Below are positions 32,265-41,145 of a stretch of DNA of 64,000 nucleotides, one piece after another. The translations under genes were made by a program, and so were the position numbers. Source of the stretch: JANQRA01 sp035550735 (GTDB lineage: Bacteria; Actinomycetota; Acidimicrobiia; Spongiisociales; ZC4RG35); NCBI GenBank assembly GCA_035550735.1, contig DASZOM010000006.1:1-64000 (forward strand), read 5' to 3'. Each line of letters begins with the position of its first letter. The stretch's first letter is position 1. The notes under the pieces are model-generated. The model was not told the DNA's origin and ran no database searches. It saw nothing but the letters and a program-made list of their open reading frames with translations.

Positions 32265-33487
32265 CAGTCGAGGAGACGATACGAGTAGAGGGTGGCCGGA
32301 TCCTGGCCACCCTCATTCGATTGACCCGCGACTTCGACCTTGCCCAGGACGCACTCCAGGAGGCCGCGGTCACAGCCCTCGAGCAATGGACCGCCAGGGG
32401 CATTCCCGAGAGCCCGGCCGCGTGGCTGACGACGGTCTCCAGACGCAAGGCGCTCGATCTGATGCGTCGGGAAGGGCGACGTCGGGCCAAGGAGGGGGAA
32501 GCACAGATGACGCTGCTGATCGGAGCAGAGGAGGACGGCGCCGGTGACGACCGCCTCCGCTTGATATTCACCTGTTGTCACCCTGCGCTCTCGCCCGAAA
32601 CCCGGGTGATGCTGACCCTTCGCACCATCGGCGGGCTCAACACCCATGAGATCGCCCGGGTGTTCCTGCTCAACGAGGCCACGGTCGGGCAAAGGATCAG
32701 CCGTGCCAAGAGGAAGATCTCGGTGGCAGGGATTCCCTACCGGATCCCTGCGGGCCACGAGCTGCCTGATCGGCTCCCCGCAGTGCTCGGCACGCTCTAT
32801 CTGATGTTCACCACGGGCCATCATGCCATCGCAGGCCGTCTCGACTCCCGTGTCGATCTCGCCGACGAGTCGATACGTCTCACCCGCATGCTGTCGACCC
32901 TGATGCCCGACGAACCGGAGGTGCACGGCCTGCTCGCCCTGATGTTGGCCACGCATGCTCGACGTGCCGCCCGGGTCGATGCGCGTGGTCATCTCGTGCT
33001 GCTTCCCGATCAGGACCGGTCTCTCTGGGATCACGCAGCCATCGACGAGGCCAAGACGATCGTGGAGCGGGCTCTCCGTCTTCGCCGCGCCGGGGCCTAT
33101 CAGATCGAGGCGGCGATCGCTTGTCTCCATGGGCGAGCCCCCTCCGACGAGGAGACCGACTGGGCGCAGATCGTGGATCTCTACCGGGCGTTGGAGAGAA
33201 TCGAGCCGGGACCGGTGACCACTGTCAATCGGGCGGTGGCCGAGTCGAAGGTGACAGGCCCGGCCGCCGGACTAGCCCTGCTCGAGGGTGTCGACGACGT
33301 CGAGCATTGGCATCTCTATTGGGCGGTTCGTGCCGAGCTGCAACGGCAACTGGGAGACATGACGGGGGCTTCTCGCGCCTACGAGCGCGCCCTGGCGTGC
33401 GAGATGAACGACTCCGACAGGGATCACCTCCAGCTTCGCCTCGAGTCACTGCCCGGAACGACGGGGGTTCCGTCGATCAGGGCCTGA
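32261..33487 (+). CDS. ECF42-type RNA polymerase sigma factor with C-terminal extension
   Basis: A 408-aa sigma factor, much longer than ordinary ECFs. Sigma2 is near residues 10-75 (DFDLAQDALQEAAVTALEQW and AWLTTVSRRKALDLMRR). Sigma4 is near 110-160 (MLTLRTIGGLNTHEIARVFLLNEATVGQRISRAKRKI). The C-terminal 200 residues are a DUF6596/TPR-like module (TVNRAVAESKVTGPAAGLALLE) that replaces the anti-sigma factor as the control element. This arrangement, and the coupled DGPF gene upstream, is the hallmark of ECF42. No membrane anti-sigma factor is nearby. Confidence 0.93.
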   Translation: MTVEETIRVEGGRILATLIRLTRDFDLAQDALQEAAVTALEQWTARGIPESPAAWLTTVSRRKALDLMRREGRRRAKEGEAQMTLLIGAEEDGAGDDRLRLIFTCCHPALSPETRVMLTLRTIGGLNTHEIARVFLLNEATVGQRISRAKRKISVAGIPYRIPAGHELPDRLPAVLGTLYLMFTTGHHAIAGRLDSRVDLADESIRLTRMLSTLMPDEPEVHGLLALMLATHARRAARVDARGHLVLLPDQDRSLWDHAAIDEAKTIVERALRLRRAGAYQIEAAIACLHGRAPSDEETDWAQIVDLYRALERIEPGPVTTVNRAVAESKVTGPAAGLALLEGVDDVEHWHLYWAVRAELQRQLGDMTGASRAYERALACEMNDSDRDHLQLRLESLPGTTGVPSIRA

Positions 33488-33493
33488 AAGACC

Positions 33494-34471
33494 TCACGAC
33501 GCTCCGTCCCACCAGTCGAGCACGCGCAGGGCCCGCAGCGTCACCCAACGTGACGGCTTGCCCTCGCCGTCGTCGATGTCGAACCAGGTTCGACCTCCCG
33601 GATTCCAATCCAGAGGCCACTTACCGTCTTCGAGACGCCGCGACCGGAGGTGATCGATCGCTTCACCCAATCGGAGATCAGGCGACGCGCTGGTGAGCTG
33701 CGCAGCCGACCGGAAGTAGTCGAGGGCGCGGAGCACGTCGTAGTGCCAGCGATTGGGATGGAGCAGATGGAGATAACGCTCATCGGCCGGCTCGCCGGTG
33801 CTGAGCCGCCGGAACAGCGAGCGTGCGAGCAGATACTCCTCCCCTGAGAGACGAGCCTCTCGGGACTCGGGTGTTCCCTTCCCGGCCCGTTCGAATTCCA
33901 GCAGTCCTTCCAGGACGTTGATAGTCGTATCGAAAGAAGACCGGACCGATCCGTTCTCTGCCTCACAGTTCCACCCGCCGTCATCCAGGCGCTCTCCCAC
34001 GAGCCTGTCCACGAGGGGGGTCATGTCGACACCGAAGTAGGTGCCATTGGCGACGGTCATCCCGTTGATGCAGGGCTCCACCTCACCGTCCCAATATCGC
34101 TGCCCGGCATGCTCCCATCGGGCGTTCTCGCCGATGAGCTCGGTCATCCGCTCGACCCGTTCCGTGCCCGGTGCCAACCCGAACTCACGCAGCTGAGAGA
34201 GCGAATGCGTGGTCGAGGTCCACGGCTGACCAGCCTCGTCACCACCCCAGACGAAGTCGGCGGGGAAGTGTGCGCCTCCTGCCCACCTTCCGTCCTCGTC
34301 CTCGAGCTCGAGAAGCCGGGTACCCCAGCCCTCGGTTTCCACTTTCGCCCGTTCAGCCGCCCAGGCAGTCTCCGGTGCGTGAAGCAGGTCGCGCATCACC
34401 TGCCAGCGGATCGCAGGGTCGGACTCGACCGGGTCGAGGAGCCAATCGATGACCGGGGTGTCGCTGGTCAC
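33494..34471 (-). CDS. Alpha/alpha-toroid (prenyltransferase/squalene-cyclase-like repeat) protein
   Basis: A 325-aa protein with repeated helical motifs of the terpenoid cyclase/prenyltransferase fold, such as GRWAGGAHFPADFVW, ERLDDGGWNCEAENGS and RLEDGKWPLDWNPGG. These resemble the QW-like signatures but the catalytic DxDD of squalene cyclases is not seen. It has no signal peptide or membrane segment. Proteins of this kind are often annotated as squalene cyclase although no activity is shown. It converges on the sigma factor, with 6 bp between stops. Function unknown. Confidence 0.7.
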   Translation of the reverse strand: MTSDTPVIDWLLDPVESDPAIRWQVMRDLLHAPETAWAAERAKVETEGWGTRLLELEDEDGRWAGGAHFPADFVWGGDEAGQPWTSTTHSLSQLREFGLAPGTERVERMTELIGENARWEHAGQRYWDGEVEPCINGMTVANGTYFGVDMTPLVDRLVGERLDDGGWNCEAENGSVRSSFDTTINVLEGLLEFERAGKGTPESREARLSGEEYLLARSLFRRLSTGEPADERYLHLLHPNRWHYDVLRALDYFRSAAQLTSASPDLRLGEAIDHLRSRRLEDGKWPLDWNPGGRTWFDIDDGEGKPSRWVTLRALRVLDWWDGAS

Positions 34472-34663
34472 GAGACGACCCTACCGGCGGGCCAGTGCAT
34501 GTCCCGGCCTGTAGCATCTCGCCGGCCGACGACAACAGTCGAATGGGTCTAACTGCCCATGGCAGCAACGAGGTTGCCGCCGATCATGACCATATGTCGC
34601 TGGCCGGGAGAGGGAGGAAACCATGCGGCCGCGAGCCGAGGTGAGAGGAATCCAGAGGTGACG

Positions 34664-35632
34664 ATGGCCAAGCGCGCGCTGTCACCCCGATTCTGGAAAC
34701 GGGCATTGGAGGTCCACGGGCTGTCCGGTGTGATCCGCGCCGGTCTCAGGTCGCTGAGACCGCACGGCGACGACACGGAAGATACGCCCTATCTCGATCT
34801 GACCGCTGTCTCCGACGACCCGATCGAGACCCTGTACAAGGGCATCGAGGCCGGCGCCACCCCTGTGATCTCCATACCCATCAGCTCTCTCAGAGTGGAG
34901 AGCCTCGGCTTGAGGCTCGATGACCTCGACAACAATCCCTACACCCGTACGGTGGCCGAGTACATCAGCGGGGAGCACACGACCTACTCGGGTTCCGCGC
35001 TCGAACGCCATTTGACGAGCTGGCAGCCGAAGAGTCTCGCCGAGTTTCTCGGCCTCGACCCTGATCACTCGAGTGAGTTGCTGCGTAGCCCGCTTCAGGC
35101 CGAGATTCTCCCATGGGAGGTGGCCGTCACCTACGAGGATCTGGTCGCCCGGAGAGAGAGGGCCGAGCGAAGCCTCGCATTGAAGTTCGGACCCCGCTCA
35201 GGCGGTCATGGCGCCACCACACATGGCCCGGTCTCCGAGGAGTTGGGGCGTTACCGGTTCGACAAGCACCGGCAGGTGGCTGAGTCGATGGGGCGCGACG
35301 CCGGGCTCAAGGACCGCTCCGACCCGACGTGGTGGGACCCGAGCCGGGGTGGTTACGTAGAGGCGCAATTGCTGGTGGACGAGTCCGTGGCGGTGGGTGT
35401 GGTGCGTGAAGGAAAGCATCGCACGGCGGCTCTGGCTGCCCTCGGCGTGGAACGGATGGTGGTCGCTCTGCCGGCGCGATATCCCATGGTTCACCGATCG
35501 GAGGCGGCTTCCTGGCCCGGGGTCCGTTCCGAGGTGTTCACCCTGGAGCAGGCACTAGGAGTCTTCGATCGCTTCTTCGCCGGCGTGGCGCCCTGGGCCT
35601 CGATCCCCGGCGACCCTCATCAGGCCAGATAG
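34664..35632 (+). CDS. Hypothetical protein with ParB-like GxHR motif
   Basis: About 322 aa, starting MAKRALSPRFWKRALEVHG with GAGGTGACG upstream. The segment VREGKHRTAALAALGVERMVVALPARYP carries the [DE]GxHR-x-x-A pattern of ParB/Srx-like nuclease or ATP-binding folds. The N-terminal half (YTRTVAEYISGEHTTYSGSALERHL) looks like a substrate-recognition helix bundle seen in uncharacterised proteins near glycan genes. There are no membrane segments. Function unknown. The frame is open upstream to 34559, but no SD supports that start. It overlaps the convergent metallothionein-like gene by 13 bp. Confidence 0.7.
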   Translation: MAKRALSPRFWKRALEVHGLSGVIRAGLRSLRPHGDDTEDTPYLDLTAVSDDPIETLYKGIEAGATPVISIPISSLRVESLGLRLDDLDNNPYTRTVAEYISGEHTTYSGSALERHLTSWQPKSLAEFLGLDPDHSSELLRSPLQAEILPWEVAVTYEDLVARRERAERSLALKFGPRSGGHGATTHGPVSEELGRYRFDKHRQVAESMGRDAGLKDRSDPTWWDPSRGGYVEAQLLVDESVAVGVVREGKHRTAALAALGVERMVVALPARYPMVHRSEAASWPGVRSEVFTLEQALGVFDRFFAGVAPWASIPGDPHQAR

Positions 35633-35757
35633 CCGGCACACTCCTCGTGCCCGCAGACGCATCTGGTTGCGCCTTCGATGGGGCTGCTGCAGCTCGTGCT
35701 GCAGTACTCGGTACCGCCGGCGGTCATACAGGTGCACATGTCGTGGGCGCACTCCAT
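35620..35757 (-). CDS. Metallothionein-like cysteine-rich protein (45 aa)
   Basis: A 45-aa protein with eight cysteines and two histidines: C3, H5, C8, C10, C19, C23, C33, C35, H37 and C40. The order CxHxxCxC ... YCSTSCS ... CVCGHEEC follows bacterial SmtA-type metallothioneins, in which YCS and CGHxxC are hallmarks. It would bind Zn, Cd or Cu(I) in the cytoplasm. A strong SD (AGGAG, about 7 nt) precedes the ATG. The gene is too short for ordinary ORF cutoffs. It lies tail to tail with the hypothetical gene and is divergent from otsA. Confidence 0.82.
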   Translation of the reverse strand: MECAHDMCTCMTAGGTEYCSTSCSSPIEGATRCVCGHEECAGYLA

Positions 35758-35828
35758 GCTCGACTCCTCACTCGGTGACGGACCCGCTTACCCTCGGCCG
35801 ACGGGCCAGAAACGACGTCTTCGCCTGA

Positions 35829-35857
35829 TTCGCCTCCGCCACGCCATGCGATAGGTT
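35829..35857 (+). promoter_or_regulatory. Leaderless-type promoter of otsA
   Basis: TTCGCC (35829-35834), a 17-bp spacer and TAGGTT (35852-35857, TAnnnT). The -10 element is 7 nt before the GTG at 35865, so transcription would begin at or next to the start codon. Confidence 0.6.
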
Positions 35858-35864
35858 GACGACC

Positions 35865-37244
35865 GTGGCAAACACCGAGCGGCGCGTCGTGATCGTCGCC
35901 AATCGTCTGCCCATCGCCTACGACGCGAAGTCCGGGGAATGGGCCACCAGCCCGGGCGGACTCGTCTCGGCGCTGACCCCGATCTTGCAGCAGACAAAAG
36001 GGAGCTGGGTCGGCTGGAGTGGGGTGGCCGGACGGAGGTTCAAGCCGTTTCTCCACTCCGGGATCAACCAGGTGCCGGTGACCTTGAGCCAGGAGGAGTA
36101 CGAGGAGTTCTACGTCGGCTTCTGCAACGGCACGCTCTGGCCCCTCTATCACGACGCCTTGCGAACGCCCCAGTTCCACCGTCACTGGTGGAGGCCTTAC
36201 GAAAAGGTGAACCGGCGCTTCGCCGACATTGCGGCCGAGGCCCTGACCAAGAATGACGTCGCCTGGGTCCAGGACTACCAACTGCAACTCGTGCCCAAGA
36301 TGATCAGGGACGCGATGAAGGTGCACCGGATCGGCTTCTATCTGCACATCCCGTTCCCGCCGGTGGAGCTCTTTGCCAAGCTGCCCTGGAGACGACAGGT
36401 GCTCGAAGGGCTCCTCGGCTCCGATGTGCTCGCCTTCCAGTCACGCTCCAGTCGGACCAATTTCGCCGTCGCCGCCCGGCGAATCAGCGGTGCCACCGGC
36501 TCATCCACCAGATTGGAATGGGAAGGGAGGACGATCCTCCTCCAAGTTGCGCCGATCGGCATCGATACCGACGTTTTCGACGACATGGCCGAATCGGAGG
36601 AGACGGCTCGACGCGCCACCCGGATCAGAGCCCGTCTCGGTGATCCCGACGTGGTCATTCTCGGTGTCGATCGTCTCGACTACACCAAAGGGATCGATTT
36701 GCGGATGCGAGCGCTCCAACAACTTCTCGAGCGGCGCAGGGACCTTCGGGGCCGGGTCGTGTTCGTCCAGATCGCGGTGCCCAGCCGCGAGGATGTGGCC
36801 GAGTACCGGAAGATCAGAGAGGACATCGAAGGGCTGGTCGGCCGGATCAACGGAGATCTCGCGGAGGTCGGGCGCCCGCCGATCCACTACCTCTATCGGA
36901 GCGTCCCATTCGACGAGCTCGTGGCGTACTACAGGGCGGCCGACGTGATGTTCGTGACCCCGTTGCGCGACGGGATGAACCTGGTCGCCAAGGAATACGT
37001 GGCCACCCGGTTCGACGACACCGGCTCGTTGATCCTCAGCGAGTTCGCCGGAGCCGCCGAGCAGCTCAAAGAGGCTCACATAGTCAACCCGTACGACCTC
37101 GACGGACTGGCGTCGACCCTCGAGGAGGCGATCGAGACCGCATCGGTGCGGGGCAACGAGCAGATGAAGGCGCTGCGCCGCTCGGTGGGAGCCCATGACG
37201 TCTTCTGGTGGGCCGAGAGGTGTCTCGGGGCTCTGGGACTTTGA
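35865..37244 (+). CDS. otsA: Alpha,alpha-trehalose-6-phosphate synthase
   Basis: A 459-aa GT20 enzyme that joins UDP- or GDP-glucose to glucose-6-phosphate. Signatures are RVVIVANRLPIAYD, GWSGVAG, LWPLYHD, YEKVNRRFAD, VQDYQLQLVPKMIRD, FYLHIPFPPVELFAKLPWR and DRLDYTKGIDLR. The normal start motif lies directly after the GTG at 35865, which a leaderless promoter places at the transcript 5' end. A TTG at 35856 adds three residues and is less likely. The stop overlaps the TTG of otsB (TTGA). Confidence 0.95.
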   Translation: MANTERRVVIVANRLPIAYDAKSGEWATSPGGLVSALTPILQQTKGSWVGWSGVAGRRFKPFLHSGINQVPVTLSQEEYEEFYVGFCNGTLWPLYHDALRTPQFHRHWWRPYEKVNRRFADIAAEALTKNDVAWVQDYQLQLVPKMIRDAMKVHRIGFYLHIPFPPVELFAKLPWRRQVLEGLLGSDVLAFQSRSSRTNFAVAARRISGATGSSTRLEWEGRTILLQVAPIGIDTDVFDDMAESEETARRATRIRARLGDPDVVILGVDRLDYTKGIDLRMRALQQLLERRRDLRGRVVFVQIAVPSREDVAEYRKIREDIEGLVGRINGDLAEVGRPPIHYLYRSVPFDELVAYYRAADVMFVTPLRDGMNLVAKEYVATRFDDTGSLILSEFAGAAEQLKEAHIVNPYDLDGLASTLEEAIETASVRGNEQMKALRRSVGAHDVFWWAERCLGALGL

Positions 37245-37960
37245 CGCTGCGTGAGGCGATAGAAGACCTCCTACGGCACCGGCCCGTGCTGGTGGGCGTC
37301 GACTTCGACGGCACACTCGCCCCACTGGTCGACCATCCGTCCCTGGCGGAGCCTGACGCCACCGCGATCGAGATCCTGGTTCGGCTCGCCGCCCGGCCGG
37401 GGATGACCGTGGCGGTGGTCTCGGGAAGGTCCCTGGCAGATCTGAGGGAGCGGCTCGGTGACGTCCCGGGTGCGATCTTCATCGGCGAGCATGGCAACGA
37501 CACCGGCGAGCCAGCCACCCCCGGCCCGGTGCTCGAGGAGGCAATCCGCCTGGTCGCCGATGTGGTAGCGGCCACGCCCGGCTCGATCTTCGAGACGAAG
37601 CCCAACTCGGTCAGCTTTCACTATCGAAACGTCGAGCCCGGGAACGAGGTGGAGGTCCTGGAGCGGCTTCGTGCCTTCGCCGACGCCAGACCGGACCTCT
37701 CATGGCTCGAGGGCAAGACCGTGGTCGAAATCAGCACCGGCGGCATGAACAAGGGCGCCGCCATGCGGGAGCTGGCCGGCGAGGAGGGGCGGATCCTCTA
37801 CATCGGCGACGACACCACCGACGAGACGGTGTTCGCACAGCTCGGCCCCGCGGACGTCGGCATCAAGGTGGGGCCGGGGGAGACCAAGGCGGAGTTTCGA
37901 GTCGACGACGTGGCGGGGGTCGTTGAAGTCCTGGAGGTGATCGACCTAACTTCGGCGTGA
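37241..37960 (+). CDS. otsB: Trehalose-6-phosphate phosphatase
   Basis: A 239-aa HAD-superfamily phosphatase that releases trehalose from trehalose-6-phosphate. Motif I is VDFDGTLAPLVDHP, then VVSGRSLADLRERL and IGEHGND, with the HAD motif IV region IGDDTTDETVF. The TTG at 37241 overlaps the otsA stop; its own TGA overlaps the next gene. OtsA and OtsB are thus translationally coupled and together make trehalose as osmolyte or stress protectant. Confidence 0.94.
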   Translation: MTLREAIEDLLRHRPVLVGVDFDGTLAPLVDHPSLAEPDATAIEILVRLAARPGMTVAVVSGRSLADLRERLGDVPGAIFIGEHGNDTGEPATPGPVLEEAIRLVADVVAATPGSIFETKPNSVSFHYRNVEPGNEVEVLERLRAFADARPDLSWLEGKTVVEISTGGMNKGAAMRELAGEEGRILYIGDDTTDETVFAQLGPADVGIKVGPGETKAEFRVDDVAGVVEVLEVIDLTSA

Positions 37961-39570
37961 TGGCCAGGGTCGCTCACGACGCCTGGTGGAAGCAGGCGGT
38001 CTTCTACCAGATCTACCCGCTCAGCTTCGCCGATTCCAATGAGGATTCGTACGGGGACCTCGAGGGCATCATCAACCACCTCGACTACCTCTCCGACACG
38101 CTGGGGGTCGACGCCATCTGGCTCTCACCGTTCTTCAGGAGCCCGATGAAGGACTGGGGCTACGACATCTCCGACCACACCGACGTCGATCCCGTGTTCG
38201 GCAATCTCGACACGGCCAAGTGGCTACTCAGCGCGGCCCATGACCGGGGGATGAGGGTGATCGTCGACTACGTGATCAACCACACCTCCGACCAGCACCC
38301 CTGGTTCCTCGAGTCGAAGTCCTCACGCGACAACCCGAAGCGGGACTGGTACGTCTGGCGTGACGGACGGGGCGACGACCCTCCCAACAACTGGGTGAGT
38401 GTCTTCAGTGGCCCTTCGTGGAGCTTCGACACCACCACCGGGCAGTGGTATCGCCACACCTATCTCAGCGAGCAGCCCGACCTCAACTGGCGGAACGAGG
38501 AGGTCGTCGAGGCGATGCTGGGCGTCGCCCGCTTCTGGCTGGATCTCGGCGTGGACGGGTTCAGGGTCGATGCCGCCCATCAGATGATGAAGGATCCCCT
38601 GGAACGGGACAACCCTCCGGCTCCACCCGACTACCCACGGCCCTACAAGGACATGGGGGAGTACGACAGCTTCATCCATCTCTATGACTTCGGGCATCCC
38701 GACGTCCACGAGATCCACCGTCGCCTCCGTGCCGTGACCGACGAGTACGACCGGGACGTGCTCACCGTGGGGGAGATCCACATCTTCGACCTGCCCGAGT
38801 GGTCTTCCTACTACGGAGAGGACTTCGACCAGCTCAGCATGCCCTTCAACTTCCACCTCATGGCTGCGGACTGGAACGCCCCGAGTCTCCGGGCCGTGAT
38901 CGAGGCAGTCTTGTGGAACGTCCCGGTCGGTGGGTGGACCAACTGGACCTTGGGCAACCACGACGAGATCAGACTCGCTTCCCGTCTCCCTCCCGGGCAC
39001 GAGCGTCTCGCCGCGCTTCTCCTCCTCACCCTTCGCGGCACCCCCTTCCTCTACTACGGGGACGAGCTGGGAATGACCCAGGTGGCGGTGACCCCGACGC
39101 AGGCCCGGGACCCCTGGGGACGCAACGTGGAGTGGCTGAGCCGGGACGGGGCGCGCACCCCGATGCAGTGGACCGATGCGCCACACGCCGGATTCTGCGT
39201 CCCGGAGTGCGAGCCATGGCTACCCGTCGGGCCCGATTTCGAGATCAGAAACGTGACCCGGGAGCTCGACGACCCGGAGTCGATCCTCAACATGTACCGG
39301 CGTCTGATCCAGCTGCGGAAGAAGCATTCCGCCCTCGGCCTCGGTTCGTTCCTCGCCCATCCGACCTCGAACGAGTCACTCCTCGCGTATCGACGGGAGT
39401 CCGACTCGGAGACTCTCACCGTCGTCCTCAACTTCGCCGAGGAGTCACGCACCATCAATGTGGGTAGGGGCGAGGTGATCTTCTCGACCGCAGACCCGGA
39501 GCGCAACGGTCGGATCCAGGTCGAACCGATGCTCGCCGCCGGTGAGGGACTGGTGATCAGTCACGTCTGA
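37960..39570 (+). CDS. GH13 alpha-glucosidase (oligo-1,6-glucosidase/sucrase type)
   Basis: A 536-aa glycoside hydrolase family 13 enzyme. It opens with WWKQAVFYQIYPLSFADSNEDSYGDLEG. The catalytic residues are visible: nucleophile Asp in GFRVDAAHQM, acid/base Glu in LTVGEIHIFD, and the transition-state Asp in LGNHDEIRLASR. The C-terminal beta domain is present. It hydrolyses or transfers alpha-glucosyl units; trehalose, maltose, isomaltose and sucrose are all possible. It directly follows otsB (stop/start overlap). A GTG at 37957 is an alternative start. Confidence 0.93.
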   Translation: MARVAHDAWWKQAVFYQIYPLSFADSNEDSYGDLEGIINHLDYLSDTLGVDAIWLSPFFRSPMKDWGYDISDHTDVDPVFGNLDTAKWLLSAAHDRGMRVIVDYVINHTSDQHPWFLESKSSRDNPKRDWYVWRDGRGDDPPNNWVSVFSGPSWSFDTTTGQWYRHTYLSEQPDLNWRNEEVVEAMLGVARFWLDLGVDGFRVDAAHQMMKDPLERDNPPAPPDYPRPYKDMGEYDSFIHLYDFGHPDVHEIHRRLRAVTDEYDRDVLTVGEIHIFDLPEWSSYYGEDFDQLSMPFNFHLMAADWNAPSLRAVIEAVLWNVPVGGWTNWTLGNHDEIRLASRLPPGHERLAALLLLTLRGTPFLYYGDELGMTQVAVTPTQARDPWGRNVEWLSRDGARTPMQWTDAPHAGFCVPECEPWLPVGPDFEIRNVTRELDDPESILNMYRRLIQLRKKHSALGLGSFLAHPTSNESLLAYRRESDSETLTVVLNFAEESRTINVGRGEVIFSTADPERNGRIQVEPMLAAGEGLVISHV

Positions 39571-39591
39571 ACGACCTGGCATCATTGAGCC

Positions 39592-41145
39592 ATGGCGGCA
39601 ACATCCGATCGCCTGGGTGGCATCCTCGGAACCGACCAGTACCAGCTGGCGATGGCGCAGGTCTATTGGAAGGAGGGGCTGGCCGACCGGCCGGCGCAGT
39701 TCGACTACTTCTTCCGCGGCTACCCCGACTACGGGACCCACCAGGCGGGATACTGCATCACGTCGGGGCTGGGCTGGCTGCTGGAGTGGATGGAGGGAGT
39801 CCGTTTCGAGGCCGAGGACATCGATCTCCTCGCGTCACAGGTCTCCGCGACGGGCGCTCCCAGGTTCGACCGGGGTTTCCTCGACTGGCTGACTCGTCAC
39901 GGCAACCTGGGGTCGATAGAGATGAGGGCCGTTCCCGAGGGCAGGGTCGTTCACGCCAATGCCCCGGTGGCGGTGGTGCGCGGGCCTCTGGCCATGACCC
40001 AGATCCTCGAGACGCCCTTGCTCAACCGGCTCAACTACCCGACCCTCGTCGCCACCAAGGCGGCCCGTGTCGACGAGGCGGCGCGGGGTGCGGCGGTTCT
40101 CGAGTTCGGGATGCGACGCGGCCCGCACAGCGGTGTCCATGCGGGTGGAAGGGGCGCATTGGTCGGCGGAGCCGACTTCACGTCGAACGTCGCCCTCTCC
40201 CACGCCATGGGGATCGACCCCAAGGGCACCCACGCCCATTCCATGGTCCAGGCCTTCCTCGCCCTCGGCTTCGACGAAGCCGACGCGTTCCGAAAGTTCG
40301 CCGACCTCTATCCCGACGAGTGCATCCTGTTGGTCGACACCATCGACGTCCTCGGCTCGGGAGTGCCCAACGCCATCCGTGTCTTCGAGGAGCTTCGAGC
40401 CAAGGGCCACGAGCCGGCAGGCATCCGGATCGACTCCGGGGACCTCGCCTACATGACCATCCAGTCGGCGATCCTGCTCGACGACGCCGGATTCGAAGAC
40501 GTGGCCATCGTGCTCTCGTCGGACTTGGACGAGCTGGTGATCTGGCAGATCCTCTCCCAGCTCGAGTCGGAAGCCCCCCGATACGGTCTCGATCCGGCGC
40601 ACCTGGTGGGTCGTGTCACCTTCGGGGTCGGCACCCGGCTGATCACATCCCATGGCGACCCATCGTTGGGAGGGGTCTACAAGCTCGTCGCCATCGACGA
40701 CGACTCGGGGCGCTCCGAACCCGCCATCAAGATCTCCGAGAACGTCGAGAAGATGGCCATACCAGGGGAGAAGAAGGTCCTGCGGGTCTACGACAGCCGC
40801 GGGCTGGCGACTGCCGACATCATCGCGCTCGCCGACGAGGAACCGATGGCGGCCGACGTCGTCGAGCTCTTCCACCCACACCGCGAGCTGCACCGCACGT
40901 TGCGCAAGGAGCAGGTCTCGGCGACCGAGTCACTGCTCGACCTGGTGTTTGCCGACGGGGCGCGTCTCGACGGTGAGCCCGACCTGGAGTCACTGCGCAA
41001 GCGCCGCCAGGACGACCTCGACCGGCTCCACCCGGGGGTGCGTCGTCTCGTCAACCCCCACATCTATCACGTCTCGTTGACCAGAGGTCTCAAGGACCTC
41101 CAGGCCGAGCTGGTGAGGCGTCTAAGCAACGGTGACGCCGGATGA
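39592..41145 (+). CDS. pncB: Nicotinate phosphoribosyltransferase
   Basis: A 517-aa type II PRTase that makes nicotinate mononucleotide for NAD salvage. Signatures are GTDQYQLAMAQVYWKEG, FRGYP, FGMRRGPHSGVHAGGRGALVGGADFTSN, GTHAHSMVQAF and IRIDSGDLAYM, the PRPP-binding loop. It is 19 nt after the GH13 stop and could share its transcript. It converges on pncA with a 24-bp overlap of the 3' ends. Confidence 0.93.
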   Translation: MAATSDRLGGILGTDQYQLAMAQVYWKEGLADRPAQFDYFFRGYPDYGTHQAGYCITSGLGWLLEWMEGVRFEAEDIDLLASQVSATGAPRFDRGFLDWLTRHGNLGSIEMRAVPEGRVVHANAPVAVVRGPLAMTQILETPLLNRLNYPTLVATKAARVDEAARGAAVLEFGMRRGPHSGVHAGGRGALVGGADFTSNVALSHAMGIDPKGTHAHSMVQAFLALGFDEADAFRKFADLYPDECILLVDTIDVLGSGVPNAIRVFEELRAKGHEPAGIRIDSGDLAYMTIQSAILLDDAGFEDVAIVLSSDLDELVIWQILSQLESEAPRYGLDPAHLVGRVTFGVGTRLITSHGDPSLGGVYKLVAIDDDSGRSEPAIKISENVEKMAIPGEKKVLRVYDSRGLATADIIALADEEPMAADVVELFHPHRELHRTLRKEQVSATESLLDLVFADGARLDGEPDLESLRKRRQDDLDRLHPGVRRLVNPHIYHVSLTRGLKDLQAELVRRLSNGDAG

